From Letharia columbiana (taxonomy: Eukaryota; Ascomycota; Lecanoromycetes; Lecanorales; Parmeliaceae): DNA of 64,000 nucleotides. Shown here one piece after another: positions 50,032 to 62,149 of the stretch. Where the stretch lies: positions 310,001 through 374,000 of the forward strand of contig NW_023501057.1 of the NCBI RefSeq assembly GCF_014066305.1. The letters run 5' to 3'. Below the pieces are notes generated by a model. That model searched no databases and had not been told where the DNA came from. It worked only from the letters and a program-made list of their open reading frames with translations. Made by a program: the position numbers and the translations under genes. Numbering within the stretch: the stretch's first letter is position 1; every line of letters begins with the position of its first letter.

Positions 50032-51797
50032 CTTATACGACTCGCTCCTCTAGGCTCGAAGTTGCACTAATTGCCGCATATGGCATGGCTCAGTATTACT
50101 TATGGTGTCAGCGTTGCAGCTGTGCAGCCACTCGTCAGTCTTGCTAGCAGTCTTTCTCGATTCAGAATTTTCCTTGCAATTAGTCCAACATCGTCTCTGA
50201 ATTAGCATACAGTACAAGTACGACCTAGAAAAATAGACGAGCGAATAGATCAGGATAGGGATAGGTATCTTAGCAATGATAATGATAATGCAGGTACTTT
50301 TGGCTTTCGAGCTTGAATGGGAGTATACTCAACGGAATCCTTCAATTATAATCCTGCAAATCGCAACCGGGCCGGTATCAGCTCCGTGCGCCACGTTGAC
50401 AACTCTAACAGGACGTGCGCATGCAAAGATACTCGCTCCATGTGCATATTGCAACGCCAATGATGGCGCTTCAGCCAAGAGTTCGCGTGGCTGGGCATGG
50501 GTTGCCCGGTTGATGAGTGGTGACTATCCCGATTGCCGCCGGGGCAATTTATTTTCGCGCTTCTTGGTACCGTTTTGGCTGCAAAACCGTCGGAGCATAC
50601 GTCGCTTGCGGCGGTATAATTGGCTCAGTATGATGTCTCCGAGCTGCGAGTGGGTCTTGACTCGGGAGTATCTCAGTGGCGGACTATGAAGATCGGGGAA
50701 ATGGTTGAGAGGGCGCGAACTAAACTGTGTGCCTCCAGAATCTGATTTCGTCTTGTATGGCGCAGTTGGACTTCTCGACGGCCAGGTGGATGTAAGACGG
50801 CTAGATGGTATGATCATGATGATGAGCGCGTGTGAGTCTTATGCTTAGGCTGAGAGCGAGATGAGGCCTCGGGCAATAGTGGTATGAGGTGGAAAAGTAG
50901 CGAATGCGGATACGAGTAGGGGAGTTTGGTGAGGTGGTGCGGCATGTTCGTACTGGTGTTTTCCGGGGATGAGTGATCTTCGCTAGAGACTGACAAGTGT
51001 ACCTTTGACTTCGAGTGACGTGTCACTTTGAATGCGCATGTCGCACCACAACCCTGGTTGACACCCCGGACAGGGTCATTATGCCATTCTTTACCTTCCC
51101 TTCAATAGTTCCTTACTTGGCGTAGGGCATTCAAGGTGCTGTTCCATGGATCAGTGAATGGCTTCGCGCAATGTACAAAACAAAAGGGCAAACGAAAGCC
51201 ACAGCTATCGCGCCGAGAAAACAGGAACATGCAATGGATTTCCCAGCATAATACCGCAGTGCTGGTAGACCTCTGGACATTCAAACATGAGCCGGAAGTG
51301 CTCATTCGAAGCTCTTTTCCACAACGACCGCAGCAGCGATACGGGTACAAGAGCACCAAGTCCAGGCTTCACCTCTTCTTTTCTAGTGTAGTAAAGACTG
51401 CATGCGGAAAGAACGGGGTAGAAGTTTTGGATAGATAGCACTCAAAACAGCAGAAATCTTGCATTAGCATTAGGTCGTTCTAGGTCAGCTGTGGCAAACT
51501 CGTGTGTATCTCTCATACAGGGAAAAATAAAGAGTGTTAATTTCACCAAGCCACTCATGAAACCGTGTACAAGAAACCATGCTCCGTATGTACCTCTCAT
51601 AGAATTATACCACTTCAGTTCGAAAGGCTCAGATCGAGTCACTGTAGTATTTCTATATTGTGGAGAGGGGGCTGACGAGATTCTGGTATCCGCGAAAGCT
51701 CGGGCTCCTCCTTTGGCTCGCTTGAACCTTCAGAGGTGGTGTGATCTTCACCCTCCATTCTCTCAGGGTAGGAATCTTGGCCAGGTATCCATCGTGC
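50032..51797. other. Normal-composition DNA without a recognisable gene
   Basis: Many overlapping ORFs of 60-137 codons on both strands, none resembling a known family; the longest (50276-50689 plus) lacks domain features. Parts may be remains of the transporter gene or the 3' region of the STAND gene. Confidence 0.35.
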
Positions 51798-54700
51798 TCA
51801 TTGCGAGCTCGCTGTTGGGGCGTCACCAGAACCGTCAGTACTATCAACCCCTGACTCCTTTTCGGATAGTAATTCCACGATGGTAGCACGCCATGCCTCG
51901 AATTTATAGTGAGCAGTTTTATGGATATAAGTCGGTGGTCTGCAGCCGAGAGCTTTATCCAGTGGCGTTTGACCGTCGAGGTCGACAGCTTTGCGATCAA
52001 GGCCTTTAGCAAGTAGCACTTGTGCAGCTTTGAAATCGCCTTGCTCGGCTGCCATGTGCAGAAGGGTCCTTTGTGATTTGTCTTTGGCTTTGAGATCAGA
52101 CCCGTGTTTTTGCAGGAGCTCCATGAGTAGTACTGAGGGAGACATCCCGTCTGTACCCGACCAAAAGTTGGCCCCTTGAAATACCATGAATATCATAGGA
52201 TTGTTGTTCTCATCTCGAGTATCAGGGCTGGCTCCAGCTTCAAGCAAAAGCTTGGTACTGGCTACATCCCCGTTCCGGATCGCGAGAGTCAATGCTGTAC
52301 CATCCTTTGAACGAAGGCTCACATCAGCTCCGCCTTGCAGCAGGGCTCGTACGATCTCCAATCGGTTGTGAGATACTGCCACAATTAGAGGTGTCCATGA
52401 CCAAGGCAGATTCGTTTGAGTATTGATATTGACGTCATCTCTCGCTACCAGCATTTCCACAATGCGCGGTTCACCAAACATGGCCGCGAAATACAAAGGG
52501 CTTCGTCCATAGAAGTCGCGACATTCTGGTGGAGCGCCCTCATCGAGTAGTTCTTGCGCCACGTATTGTAATCCATATATGGCGGCTATGTGTAGAGCTG
52601 AAGGTCGAAGCGATAGATCATCACTAGGATTGTTCTCGGAGATATTGCCACGGTATTCGAGACTATCATCTATAATCACGTGGTTTGGTTTATTCAAGAA
52701 ATTTATCACTGTATCTACAGCAAGTGCATTTGCTGTTCTTCGAGCATGATCTGCCCATTCTGTGCTTGCGTAGCGCATCAGGCGGTAGTGACTGGACAGT
52801 TCTCTGAGTTTGACAAAAGGACCATGGCCGGCTATTTGTAACCCGTCATCGTCCAAGGGCGAGTCTACAAAATCCAGATATGTTACACAGGTCGTTGCGA
52901 TGTGAGCGTGGGCATCCCCGAAAAGGCTCTCTCCTTTGCGGTCGAAGTACTCCTGCGTGGTGTAATCTGATAGTACGGTTGATTAGCAATCATCACACAG
53001 AGCTTTGTATTTGCGAAAAGACCTGTTAGCAGCCCTAATTTTGATCCAATCTAAATGATCAACGCCCGACTGAATTATACCTCCGGACCTGGTGGTCATA
53101 GGATACGCAAATCGCTACTCTGTCTTCGAAATCGTGACAGGCTAGCGGGTTACACGCACCAGCGCCAAACAAACAAGCCTTGTGTCGCGAAGGAAAGTAT
53201 GAGCGACGATGGTACTTACGGGTGAAGCGAAGTGTATGAGTCTCTGCATCCAGAACTACAAGACCGGCGCAGACTGAGACCAACAGGTCTTGGTCGTCTA
53301 GATCTTCGTCGTCTAGCTCGGTCATACCAGGCTGGACAGCAACCGCGTGTTGCAGCTCGACCGGCGACAGTGGCCGATGGGCATTTGCGACCCAGAGGAA
53401 GACTCGTTTGGCCAGTTCTGAGTAATCCTTGCCTTGGCCTTCAATCCGTTCAATCGTCTGCTCATATATCCCATCCAGTTCTGGTGGCAGGCTTTCCAGG
53501 GCTTTGCGAACATCTTTACGCTTGGTCTTAGTCACAAGGGAATCCATGTGGAATCTAGCCATAATGAACCTGGAAAAAAGTTAACTTTGTGACCGCAGAG
53601 AAGCCTTGACAGATGGTGAGAGACATCTCGATATATCAACAATCTAGCAGCAAGCTCTGTTCGGGAACAGCTAGATGCTAGTCAAATAGATCTATTGATC
53701 AGGTCCAAAAGCAGTCATCTGCAAACACAATTGAGGAAAATGCAAGGTCTTTACAGGCAAATGTGAAGGTCTTAGCAACGATCGAGAATGTACCAACGTG
53801 AATCCAAGGGTGAGTGGGACGGAAAACATACATCCCTTGCGACTTTTCCACTATCTTATCCACAATAGTCTTCTCCAAGCTTGGATCTGCTTGGATATGC
53901 CGTGCGAGTAAGGTTTCAGATGGGATTCGAGCTTTTACGTAGGTTTGAACATCCGCAGCCATGGCCCATATATCCAGACGCTCGGCTTTCTCGAGCCGTT
54001 GCTCGATCGACTTTTCGTACCGTGACGTTACCAGCAGATTTATCGGTAGTCTTTGAAGCTCCGATAGCAGAAGCCTTCTAATGTCTTCATGCTCTGAAGT
54101 CTCATCCAGAGCATCTATCAGGACGAACACCTTGGAAAAGTAACTACTTTCGTGACTGAACAACTCTGCTAATTTGGTAAAATTTGGCCGACCCTGATCG
54201 CGCTCATCGTACATGGTTTTGAGCTCCGGTGAGAGGATCCGTTTCTGTTGTATGGCTTGCTTCAACAAATTCGCCATGAAAGTTTCTGCACTTTGGGCCG
54301 CTCGATCTCTGTAGTTGCACAACAGGCAAAGCACTGCAACATCTCCTGTTTGGTATTTTGATTGCAAGTGATCGATGATGAGTGACGAGGTAACTGTCTT
54401 GCCCGCACCAGGTATCCCAGGACACCATAGACTACCTCGACCTGCGTCGATCCAATTTCGGAACTTCTCGGAATTGAAGAGCCATTGGCGGGTGCCAGGT
54501 TCCGCACCTTTCAAGATCTCTTGTTGTCTAGACTTGAAGTTTATTGGAGACAGCCATTTCTTCAATCTTGCGACGCTCCTCCTCTTGCTGTCCTAGATTG
54601 AGGAAAGTCACACCAACACTAATATCCGAAACACCCTCGCTTATTCTCTGCTGACGGTCATGAAGTGCTATGACTCCATTATTGATCCCAGAAATTCTTT

Positions 54701-55155
54701 TACCTATGGCACTGAGCTCTTGTTTCATGGCTTGGGAAAGACTGAAAAGGTCATCGGTGAGAGCAATGCTGACAAGTGTTTTGATTCGTTCGATTTGGTC
54801 CAGAATATCACCCATCTCAGACTTCTCAAACTTCCACATAAGCTGCTTTCCTAGCTTCTTCATGCCGCGGGATGGTTCAACCTCTGGTACTAATCGCTGT
54901 AGAGCCCTCCTTATCTGTTCAAGAGGTCCATCTTCTATTCCCAGGCTGCGTACAGCCGTGAACCACGGATCGTGACAGTTTAGACTGCTCTACCCGAAAC
55001 CTGAGAGATATGAGGAGACTGTAGATGTTTGAGACCTCTACTGCTAATTGTGCTTGATCTTTCGTCGCATTCTGCACATCATTTATGTACGACAGTAACA
55101 TTCCAGTAAGCTGTAGCACGGCGATGATGCTGGCACTCAAGCTTAGTGGATCCAT
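51798..55155 (-). CDS. STAND / NLR-like protein: fungal N-terminal domain, NACHT NTPase, ankyrin repeats; two apparent frameshifts
   Basis: Fungal NLR-like STAND proteins act in non-self recognition and regulated cell death; the NACHT module oligomerises on nucleotide binding and the repeats sense ligand. Exons on the minus strand: 55155-53832, 53569-53220 and 52966-51798, with 262- and 253-bp introns (GTATGT ... CCAG; GTAAGT ... TCAG). Splices restore GMFIMARFHMDSL and LRFTHYTTQEYFDR, both typical of the family. Residues 1-200 begin MDPLSLSASIIAVLQLTGML. Walker A GIPGAGKT is at about 246-253 and Walker B VFVLIDALDE at about 343-352. Ankyrin repeats (ALHIAAIYG, TPLIVAVSHN, TLLHMAAEQG) span about 680-900 of 946. 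Reading requires skipping one base near 54972 (RVEQSKLS to DPWFTAVRSL) and one near 54563 (EEERRKI to KKWLSPINF). Either the gene is recently disabled or the consensus has two errors. Confidence 0.85.
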
Positions 55156-55690
55156 GGTGGTGACACTTCACAGAGCTCAAACGACTGTCAGGGGGATCTA
55201 TTGTTCCGAGACGAGTAAAACATCATCTCGAAGTAGCTTCACGATAGGAGTTTTCCTAAAATGCGGTACGCCATCGCCTCGAGGTATGGTCAAGATCTGA
55301 ATCCTCCTAAAAAGCGATGGTCCTACTATCACGCAATCGGCTATCCCCTCACTAAATCTGCGGGGTTTCTTGCCCAAGCATGCAGGTTTTCCGTTCCTGC
55401 AGCGATCACATCGATCGTATCTCGCGATTGCCAAGCACCTGCCCGATCAGGAAAGCGCGCTGTGCTTACACTTTGCAAGTGCTGACTTTGAAATGTCGAA
55501 CCCCAATTCCAGTAAACGATGCACGATCTGCGTACGTAAATTTCGGACCGACTTGATTAATTCGTCATCTTCTGTTACCAGTGTCCAAAACCCATTGAAG
55601 ACGTCTACTTAGTTTCATGAGGAAACGCACAATACTAGGAAATGCGGAATCTTAAATCCAATAAGCCCAATCAAAACCTCAAATCCCTAC
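55156..55690. other. Upstream region of the STAND gene, right end of gene island 2
   Basis: Should include the STAND promoter. ORFs of 71-80 codons on both strands are not recognisable. Confidence 0.4.
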
Positions 55691-55830
55691 TTCTCCCCAA
55701 AATTTTTAAAAACCCCCCAAAAAAAAAGAAAAAAAACCTTTTTTTTTTTTTTTATAAAAAGCCCCCAGGGGGGGAAAAACCCCCCAACCCCCGAGTTTCC
55801 CCCCCCCCCCCCCCCCTTTTTAAAGAAAAC
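55691..55830. other. Homopolymer block 2, probable sequence artefact
   Basis: A succession of stretched A, C, T and G runs including 17-18 C, then an immediate switch to RIPed AT-rich DNA. It forms the right border of gene island 2. Confidence 0.7.
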
Positions 55831-56447
55831 TAAGAATCTACTATATATATTCCTTTATTATATCATTATAATATCGATTTAATACGTCTATTATCTATTT
55901 CTACTAGCTATCGATATCGTTAAGATATTTCAGCGATACGAGCTCGAATCTCGTATATAGAAATCTTCTTAAATTTCTCGAAAATGATTTATAGTAACTC
56001 CGTCTTATTTCGACGTTCTCGGCGATAAACTCTAATCTTATATATATTTCAAATATTCTCTTTCGAATTTAAGTTATATAATTAGATCGAATATTTAAGT
56101 ATTTTAACTTAATTAATCTTACGTAGTTAATTAGCTCGTTCGACTAATTTAGATTTCTTACTATAACTTCTATTATTATTCTCTATTAAGATATCTCGAT
56201 TAAATTATATACGTAAGTAATATATCTTTTCGATATAATTTAATAGAAGCTTATTAACGTAGTATTCTTAAGTTATTAAGTTATTAAATTCTTTAATCTC
56301 GAGATCGTATAATAGCGATTCTTTTTAGTCTTTAATACGTTACTCGTATTCTAAAGTAATTTTATATTTAGAACGTCTTATAAGCTTATAAGACTTCGAA
56401 ATCTTTATAGCTAAGAAGTTATTCTCGTTATAGTAGATAGTAATCTC
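55831..56447. other. RIPed AT-rich sequence
   Basis: No recognisable gene or delimited repeat. Confidence 0.4.
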
Positions 56448-56612
56448 TATTATAAGCGTATTCTTAATATATTACTTAGCTCTATAACTAGCGAGCCTTA
56501 GCGAAGATATTCTCTACTATATTATATCTTCTTTCCACCTATATAGTTCGATAGTCTTATTATTTTATTCTATCTCACTTATATTAATATCGTATTTATA
56601 CTAGTTCTAATA
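56448..56612 (+). repeat. 5' LTR of the second miniature retrotransposon
   Basis: 165 bp, same length as the partner. Differences are mainly C/T and A/G transitions. Confidence 0.85.
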
Positions 56613-56984
56613 TTATAATAAGACTTCTTTATATACTCGACGAAGAGAAACTTATATAAGTATATAACTGAGTTTCTAATTATATACTCGAGGATAGTAG
56701 AGTAACTAAACAGCTATTAAAGATCTACCCCCTTTTATTCGAATTAGCGAACGAATTTAAAGAAACGCGCTAGTAAGAGCTTTAGCAAGAAATTAAGTTA
56801 AGTTATCGTATTTCTAGAAAAGTCTACTAGATAAGTAACTCGATTTTATAGCGAATCGAACTCGCTAAAACTATAGGCGAGGGATAAATAAGATATAGAA
56901 ACTATTCGTACGACTAGCGAATTAATAATAGAAAGAAATTATTATAAATCTTATATATAATAAGCCTACTATAAGAGTAGTAAA

Positions 56985-57180
56985 CGTTCGATCTCTTTAC
57001 TAAGTATATCGATAATATACTTATAATAAGTCTACTATAATAATAGTAAACGTTCGATCTCTTTATTAAGTATATCGATAATATACTTATAATAAGCTTA
57101 CTATAATAGCGACGGAAATAAACTCGATAATACGATTACGTTCGATCTCTTTATTAAGTATATCGATAATATATATAGTA
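56985..57180 (+). repeat. Tandem repeat inside the second miniature retrotransposon (66-bp unit plus an 88-bp variant)
   Basis: CGTTCGATCTCTTTA(C/T)TAAG starts at 56985, 57051 and 57139. Spacing is 66 and then 88 bp, the third unit carrying a 22-bp insertion. Confidence 0.8.
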
Positions 57181-57731
57181 AGCCTACTATCAAATAACAT
57201 TTAATACATTTAATTTTTTTTCTATCTTCTTATTAAATCTACGAATTAGTAATGAGTTAAGATAAAGAATAAAATAAATAAACTTAATAATAAGAGTATA
57301 GGAGATATAGAATAAATCTATAGTAAAGCTTCTAGGCTAGACTGCTAATAGGTATTAGAGGGGATTTATAATATAAGTATACGTTAAATTTTCTTTAATT
57401 CTATCGAAGAACTATAGTAAGAAGACTAGAGAAGAAAATAAAGAATCTTATTAATACGTAGGCGAGATATAGCTATATCTTTAGAATCTCTAAAGAATAA
57501 TATAGATATAATATAGTTAAGACCAGTATACGACTTAGTAATATCTCGAATATAATATTTTTAAACGAATTAAAATCATCCGATATTCGACTACTACCAT
57601 CACACCTCGGCAAATCGTCTTCAATCGAGACCTATACGGACTATGAATGTTTAAAGACATAGGATAAGCAATAGACGTATATCTTCGATCTATTAGCTAT
57701 GGGGGCCATAACTATTAAGAGAGAGGGGTAG

Positions 57732-57896
57732 TATTATAAGCGTACTCTTAATATATTACTTAGCTCTATAACTAGCGAGCCTTAACGAAGATATCTTCTA
57801 CTATATTATATCTTCTTTTCATCTATATAGTTCGATAGTCTTATTATTCTATTCTATCTTACTTATACTAATATCGCATCTATACTAATTTTAATA
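57732..57896 (+). repeat. 3' LTR of the second miniature retrotransposon
   Basis: 165 bp, directly preceded by the polypurine tract and followed by the TSD ATCTC. Confidence 0.85.
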
Positions 57897-57901
57897 ATCT
57901 C

Positions 57902-58824
57902 TTTATAATACTAAAAGATACTTCTCGAGATATAGACGAAGTATAATTCGAGATTCGATAGTTTTTAAAGATTCTTAACGTTATAGCGAGTACCTCGTTT
58001 ATATAATATACGATTCTAAGAGATTATATTATAAGAATAATAAGCCTTATTCGTAAATACTACGTATTATTAAAGATCGTTTACTATCTATTCGAGATAT
58101 CGTATATTATATTTTCGATATTCTTTTAGATTTAGCTCGCTAATTATCTTAATCTAAATATATTTATATAGCTAAGCGTTATTAATTCGAGCTTATAATA
58201 ATCGTTAAAGTATTTATTCGCTTATATTAACTTTAAAATATTTTAATTAGATAAAAACTCGGCGTATAGAATTCTCGACTAAAATAATTATTTTCTTAAG
58301 AGTTTTAATTATAATCTTCGAAGTATATTTAAAACGATACTTTTTAAAATATCTAGTACTAGAGAATCTCTATAGTTTTCGTCTTTATAGCTATATATAG
58401 TCTATATTAAACTTAATATTTTTATTATAATAGATATCTTTAACTAATTAATTCGAAGCTCGAAAGTTTATAGTCTTAAAGAATTTAATCTTACGACGCG
58501 TAATAGCTTTATAATTAGTTAGAGAAGAATTACGCGAAGGCGTATAAGATATATTTATTATATAATATAAACTATTAAGAAGAATATCTAATTATTTTAA
58601 TATAATAGTGGTAAGAAGTCTTTAATAGTCGGGTAAATCTCGATATTTAGACTTCTATTCACACCTAGTAAGCTTCTATATCGAGAAATCTAAATTATTA
58701 TTTTTTAGATCTTATCGATCTATTAACGCGTAAAAATCGTATCTCTTTCATCTTACTAGATATCTTACTACGAAGATATTATAATAAAGACTACGACGAA
58801 GTTCTTAGTAAAGCGAATAATAGT

Positions 58825-58830
<6 letters not shown>
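57902..58830. other. RIPed AT-rich sequence
   Basis: Stop-rich in all frames. Possible transposon coding relic, unassigned. Confidence 0.4.
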
Positions 58831-58888
<58 letters not shown>

Positions 58889-59224
58889 AAAAAAAAAATT
58901 TATCTTAGTAGATCTAACTTATTCGTGAAAATCAAATCTCTTTTTTTTTCTCTCTCCTCTTCTTTTTTTTTTTTTTTTGAAGGTATAGTAGCTATTTAAA
59001 TAAGTAATAGTAAAAGCTATAAAAGAAAAAACCACCTATATCAAATTTATTTAAAATAAAAAATTTTTTTTTTTTTTATTTTTTATTTTTTTTAAAAAAA
59101 AAAAAAAAAAACTAAAAAAAAAAAAAAAAAAAACCTTTTTTTTAAAAAAAAAAATTAAAATAAAAAAAAAAAAAAAAAAATTAAAAAATAAAATAAAAAA
59201 AAAAAATAAAAAAAAAAAAAAAAA

Positions 59225-59270
<46 letters not shown>

Positions 59271-59287
59271 AAAAATAAAAATAAAAT

Positions 59288-59370
<83 letters not shown>

Positions 59371-59374
59371 AAAA

Positions 59375-59419
<45 letters not shown>

Positions 59420-59540
59420 TTATTTTTTTTTTTTTTTTTTTTTATAAAAAAAAAAAAAAATTTAAATTAAAATTATAAATTTAAAAATTAAAAAAAAAAA
59501 AAAAAATAAAAAATTTTTTTTTTTTTTTTATTAATTTTTT
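58831..59540. other. Homopolymer block 3, probable sequence artefact or poly(A/T) gap
   Basis: About 700 bp composed almost only of A and T runs of 10-60 nt, with a short island of readable sequence at 58895-59060. Unlike the surrounding RIPed DNA, which keeps mixed TA/AT words. Confidence 0.7.
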
Positions 59541-60860
59541 TATAAAAATCTAGATAGATTTAATAACGAATTTTAAAAGAATAATTTAAAGCGGAATTAG
59601 CTCTATTCGACGGCCGTTAATTTAACTAGATAATATCTTAGACTTTAGCGCGATCGCGATCTAATTAAATCTATTATAATTTTAATTTCCTACTAACTTT
59701 ATCTAACCTTTTTATTTTATTTTATATTTATATATTATAAACACTTTTAATAAGAGAGATATTATTACTATAGCCTTTCTAGTATTATTATTAAGTTTTT
59801 AAACTATTATCGCTACTATACTACGCTATAGATATATATTCTTAATAAAATATAATTAATTTAAATTTAATCTTAATAAATAAATATCAAAACAATTATA
59901 AAGAATTATATGTTTTACGAAAGAGAAAATATATCTTTTAATTAATTATTTTAATCTAGAAAGTATAGAGTATTAGAAGCGAGTATAACTTAATTTAGAA
60001 TTCGCTTTATATCTACTATTAAGTAAGCTTTTATAATTATAATTACTCTTTAAATTTATATAATTCTTTAAACGCTTAGAAAGCTATTTATCTATTATAT
60101 TAAATAATATATTTAAATATTTATAAAAACGTTATAATTCTATTCTTTATTAATATCTCTTACTTATTTATAATCAAATTCGTTAATACGCTTAAATCGT
60201 TAAGCGACTTAATAGATATTATAAGCGAAATACTATTTAAACTTTTATTAATAAAACTTTTCGAAAAATTATACGATTAAAGTAGAGGGAGAAGTTCTTT
60301 TACTTTACTTATAAGAAGTCTTATAATATAGCTTAAATAATAATTACTTATTTAAACGATCTTATTAATATTAGCTTTAATTCTTTTAAAGAAAAGATAG
60401 TAGATATTACGATATTTTAGAAGTTTAATATATTTAATAAACTTAATAAAGTCTTTAAAGAGAAATCTAGACGCTATTATATCTTTAAAAATAAGATTTA
60501 TATTTATTAATATTATATTATATTCCTCTATATAAACTTAATCTCTAAAAGAAAATAACACTTTAACGTATAAATAATAACTATTAGAATTATAATAAAA
60601 TATAGCTTTAAATAAACGTAAAAGCTATAGATATTAAACGTCTTAAAATAATAAATAAAGATAAATCTTTAGTCTATAAAAGATCTCTATTAAGCGACGA
60701 TATTACTAATAAACTATTATACTTACTTTTAAGAAAACGAAAACGTAACTCGATTTAGAATATAATCTTCTATTATATATTAATATCTCGATATAATAGA
60801 TTAATAATCTAATACTTAGACTATTTTAATAACTTTAGTAAGCTCTTATTAGTAATCTAC
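59541..60860. other. RIPed AT-rich sequence
   Basis: No gene recognised. Confidence 0.4.
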
Positions 60861-61095
60861 TGTTAGGAGCAGCCCCTACGGAGGCCCTGCGACGTCCCTA
60901 CGAGGCTACGAGGCCCTATATAGGTTCAAATAGGGGTATCTGACTGTCAAGCGCAGACACCCCCGGAACCAGCTTTTTAGCTGAGTTGCTAACAATAGTG
61001 TCTGCGCTTGACAGTCAGACACCTCTATTTGGACCTAAATAGGGCTCCGTAGGGCCCCCGTAGGGACGTGGACCCCGTAGGGGCTGCTCCTAACA
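60861..61095. mobile_element. Foldback MITE, 235 bp, nearly RIP-free
   Basis: Near-perfect inverted arms of about 100 bp: the left starts TGTTAGGAGCAGCCCCTACGG and the right ends CCGTAGGGGCTGCTCCTAACA, with a centre of about 35 bp around AGCTTTTTAGCTGAGTTGCTAA. Both arms share the word GTCTGCGCTTGACAGTCAGA (in opposite orientation). RIPed relatives lie at about 61865-61975 and 61980-62105. No target duplication was obvious. Confidence 0.85.
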
Positions 61096-61850
61096 ATGCC
61101 TCCCCTATGGGGGCTCGTCCTCAAGCTCCGAAGATGGTGCAAAAATCGCAGCGTTCCGGGGACTCACTCCCCGAAAGATCCACGATCTTAAGGACAACAT
61201 GCCCTGTACTCCAGGGTTCACTCCCCGAAGACTTCTTTATGCCCGCTCATTTTGCGGGGCTTGAAATTTTGCCACTGAGGTTTTTGCCCACGGAGCTATC
61301 AAGTGAAAGGCCTTTAGCCCGCCTTCGCACCGATATATAATATAAAAATAAGACTATATTTCGAGTCTATAGCCCCGCCTTAGCGTATATAAATTAAGTC
61401 TATTTTAGCCGACCTTAAGATTTCTTTCTCGAATATCTACTTAGACTTTTTACTCTAGAGCGTTCTATTCGAAATATCTTTATTAAAAAAAGACTATTTT
61501 ATTCGAAATATTCTTAATAAAATAAAACTATTCTATTCGAAAAGTTTTTATTTATATAAGATATTTTACTCGAAATATATTCTTATTAAAATAAGACGTT
61601 TTATCTAAAAATACTTAATTTTAAAACTCGCCTTCGACGTAATTATTATCTAAGCGATTCTCTAAAAAAATTAAAATTTTTAATTTTTAATAGAAGATTT
61701 AAATATTTTTAAATTTTCGACTTTTAATAGATTAAGCGTATTATTCTTAATTATAATTAATATTACTTTAAAATAATTAATTAAATTCTTTAAATTATAA
61801 CTAACTCGAAATAAAGTATAAATATTATTATTAATAACTTAATTAAAAAG
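61096..61850 (+). repeat. Left arm of a 1.8-kb palindrome
   Basis: From about 61120 it matches the reverse complement of about 62870-62150. Its outer ~230 bp are not RIPed (CTCCCCGAAAGATCCACGAT; ATTTTGCGGGGCTTGAAATT); the inner part is RIPed. The 90-codon ORF at 61068 begins inside the MITE and is probably not a gene. Confidence 0.8.
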
Positions 61851-62149
61851 TTAATTTCGAGAATATCTACGCTTAATAGTTAGATACCTCTATTTAAATC
61901 TAAATAGAGTCTTATAAGACCCTTATAGAGACGTCGTAAAGCTCTCGTAAAGACTACTTTTAATAGTAGATTACTAATAAGAGCTAAGTTACTAATAATA
62001 GTATCTACGCTTAATAGTTAAATGCCTCTATTTAAATTTAAATAAAATCTTATAAAGTCTTTATAGAGATATCGTAGAGTCTCTATAGAGATTACTTCTA
62101 ATATATTTAGCGTAGATATTCTTAGAATTAGCTTTTTTAACTAAGTTAC
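61851..62149. repeat. Palindrome centre containing two RIPed MITE half-copies
   Basis: About 61865-61975 and 61980-62105 both contain ATCTACGCTTAATAGTTA, the RIPed form of the MITE arm word, each followed by the rest of the arm in the same direction. Confidence 0.7.

Larger units (their letters stand above)
56448..57896 (+). mobile_element. Second miniature LTR retrotransposon, 1449 bp, RIPed, TSD ATCTC
   Basis: Two 165-bp direct repeats at 56448-56612 and 57732-57896 begin TATTATAAGCGTA (from TGTTATAAGCG by RIP) and end CTAATA. Exact 5-bp flanks ATCTC occur at 56443-56447 and 57897-57901. A polypurine tract (AAGAGAGAGGGG, about 57717-57728) lies directly before the right LTR, giving plus orientation. 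The 1.1-kb interior has no room for pol. 57560-57720 is least mutated (CATCACACCTCGGCAAATCG). It is a different family from the 21.8-kb element. Confidence 0.88.

Noticed and set aside
54600..54641. Intron of 40-42 bp ending ATCTAG to repair the second STAND frame break
   Set aside because: A 42-bp version does not change frame; a 40-bp version would be shorter than any other intron here and gives a less family-like join than a single extra base. Kept as an alternative only.
54973..55017. A short intron (GTAGAG ... ACGCAG, 48 bp) to repair the first STAND frame break
   Set aside because: Splicing there keeps the wrong frame and would remove DPWFTAVRSL, which fits the family; a one-base insertion explains the data better.
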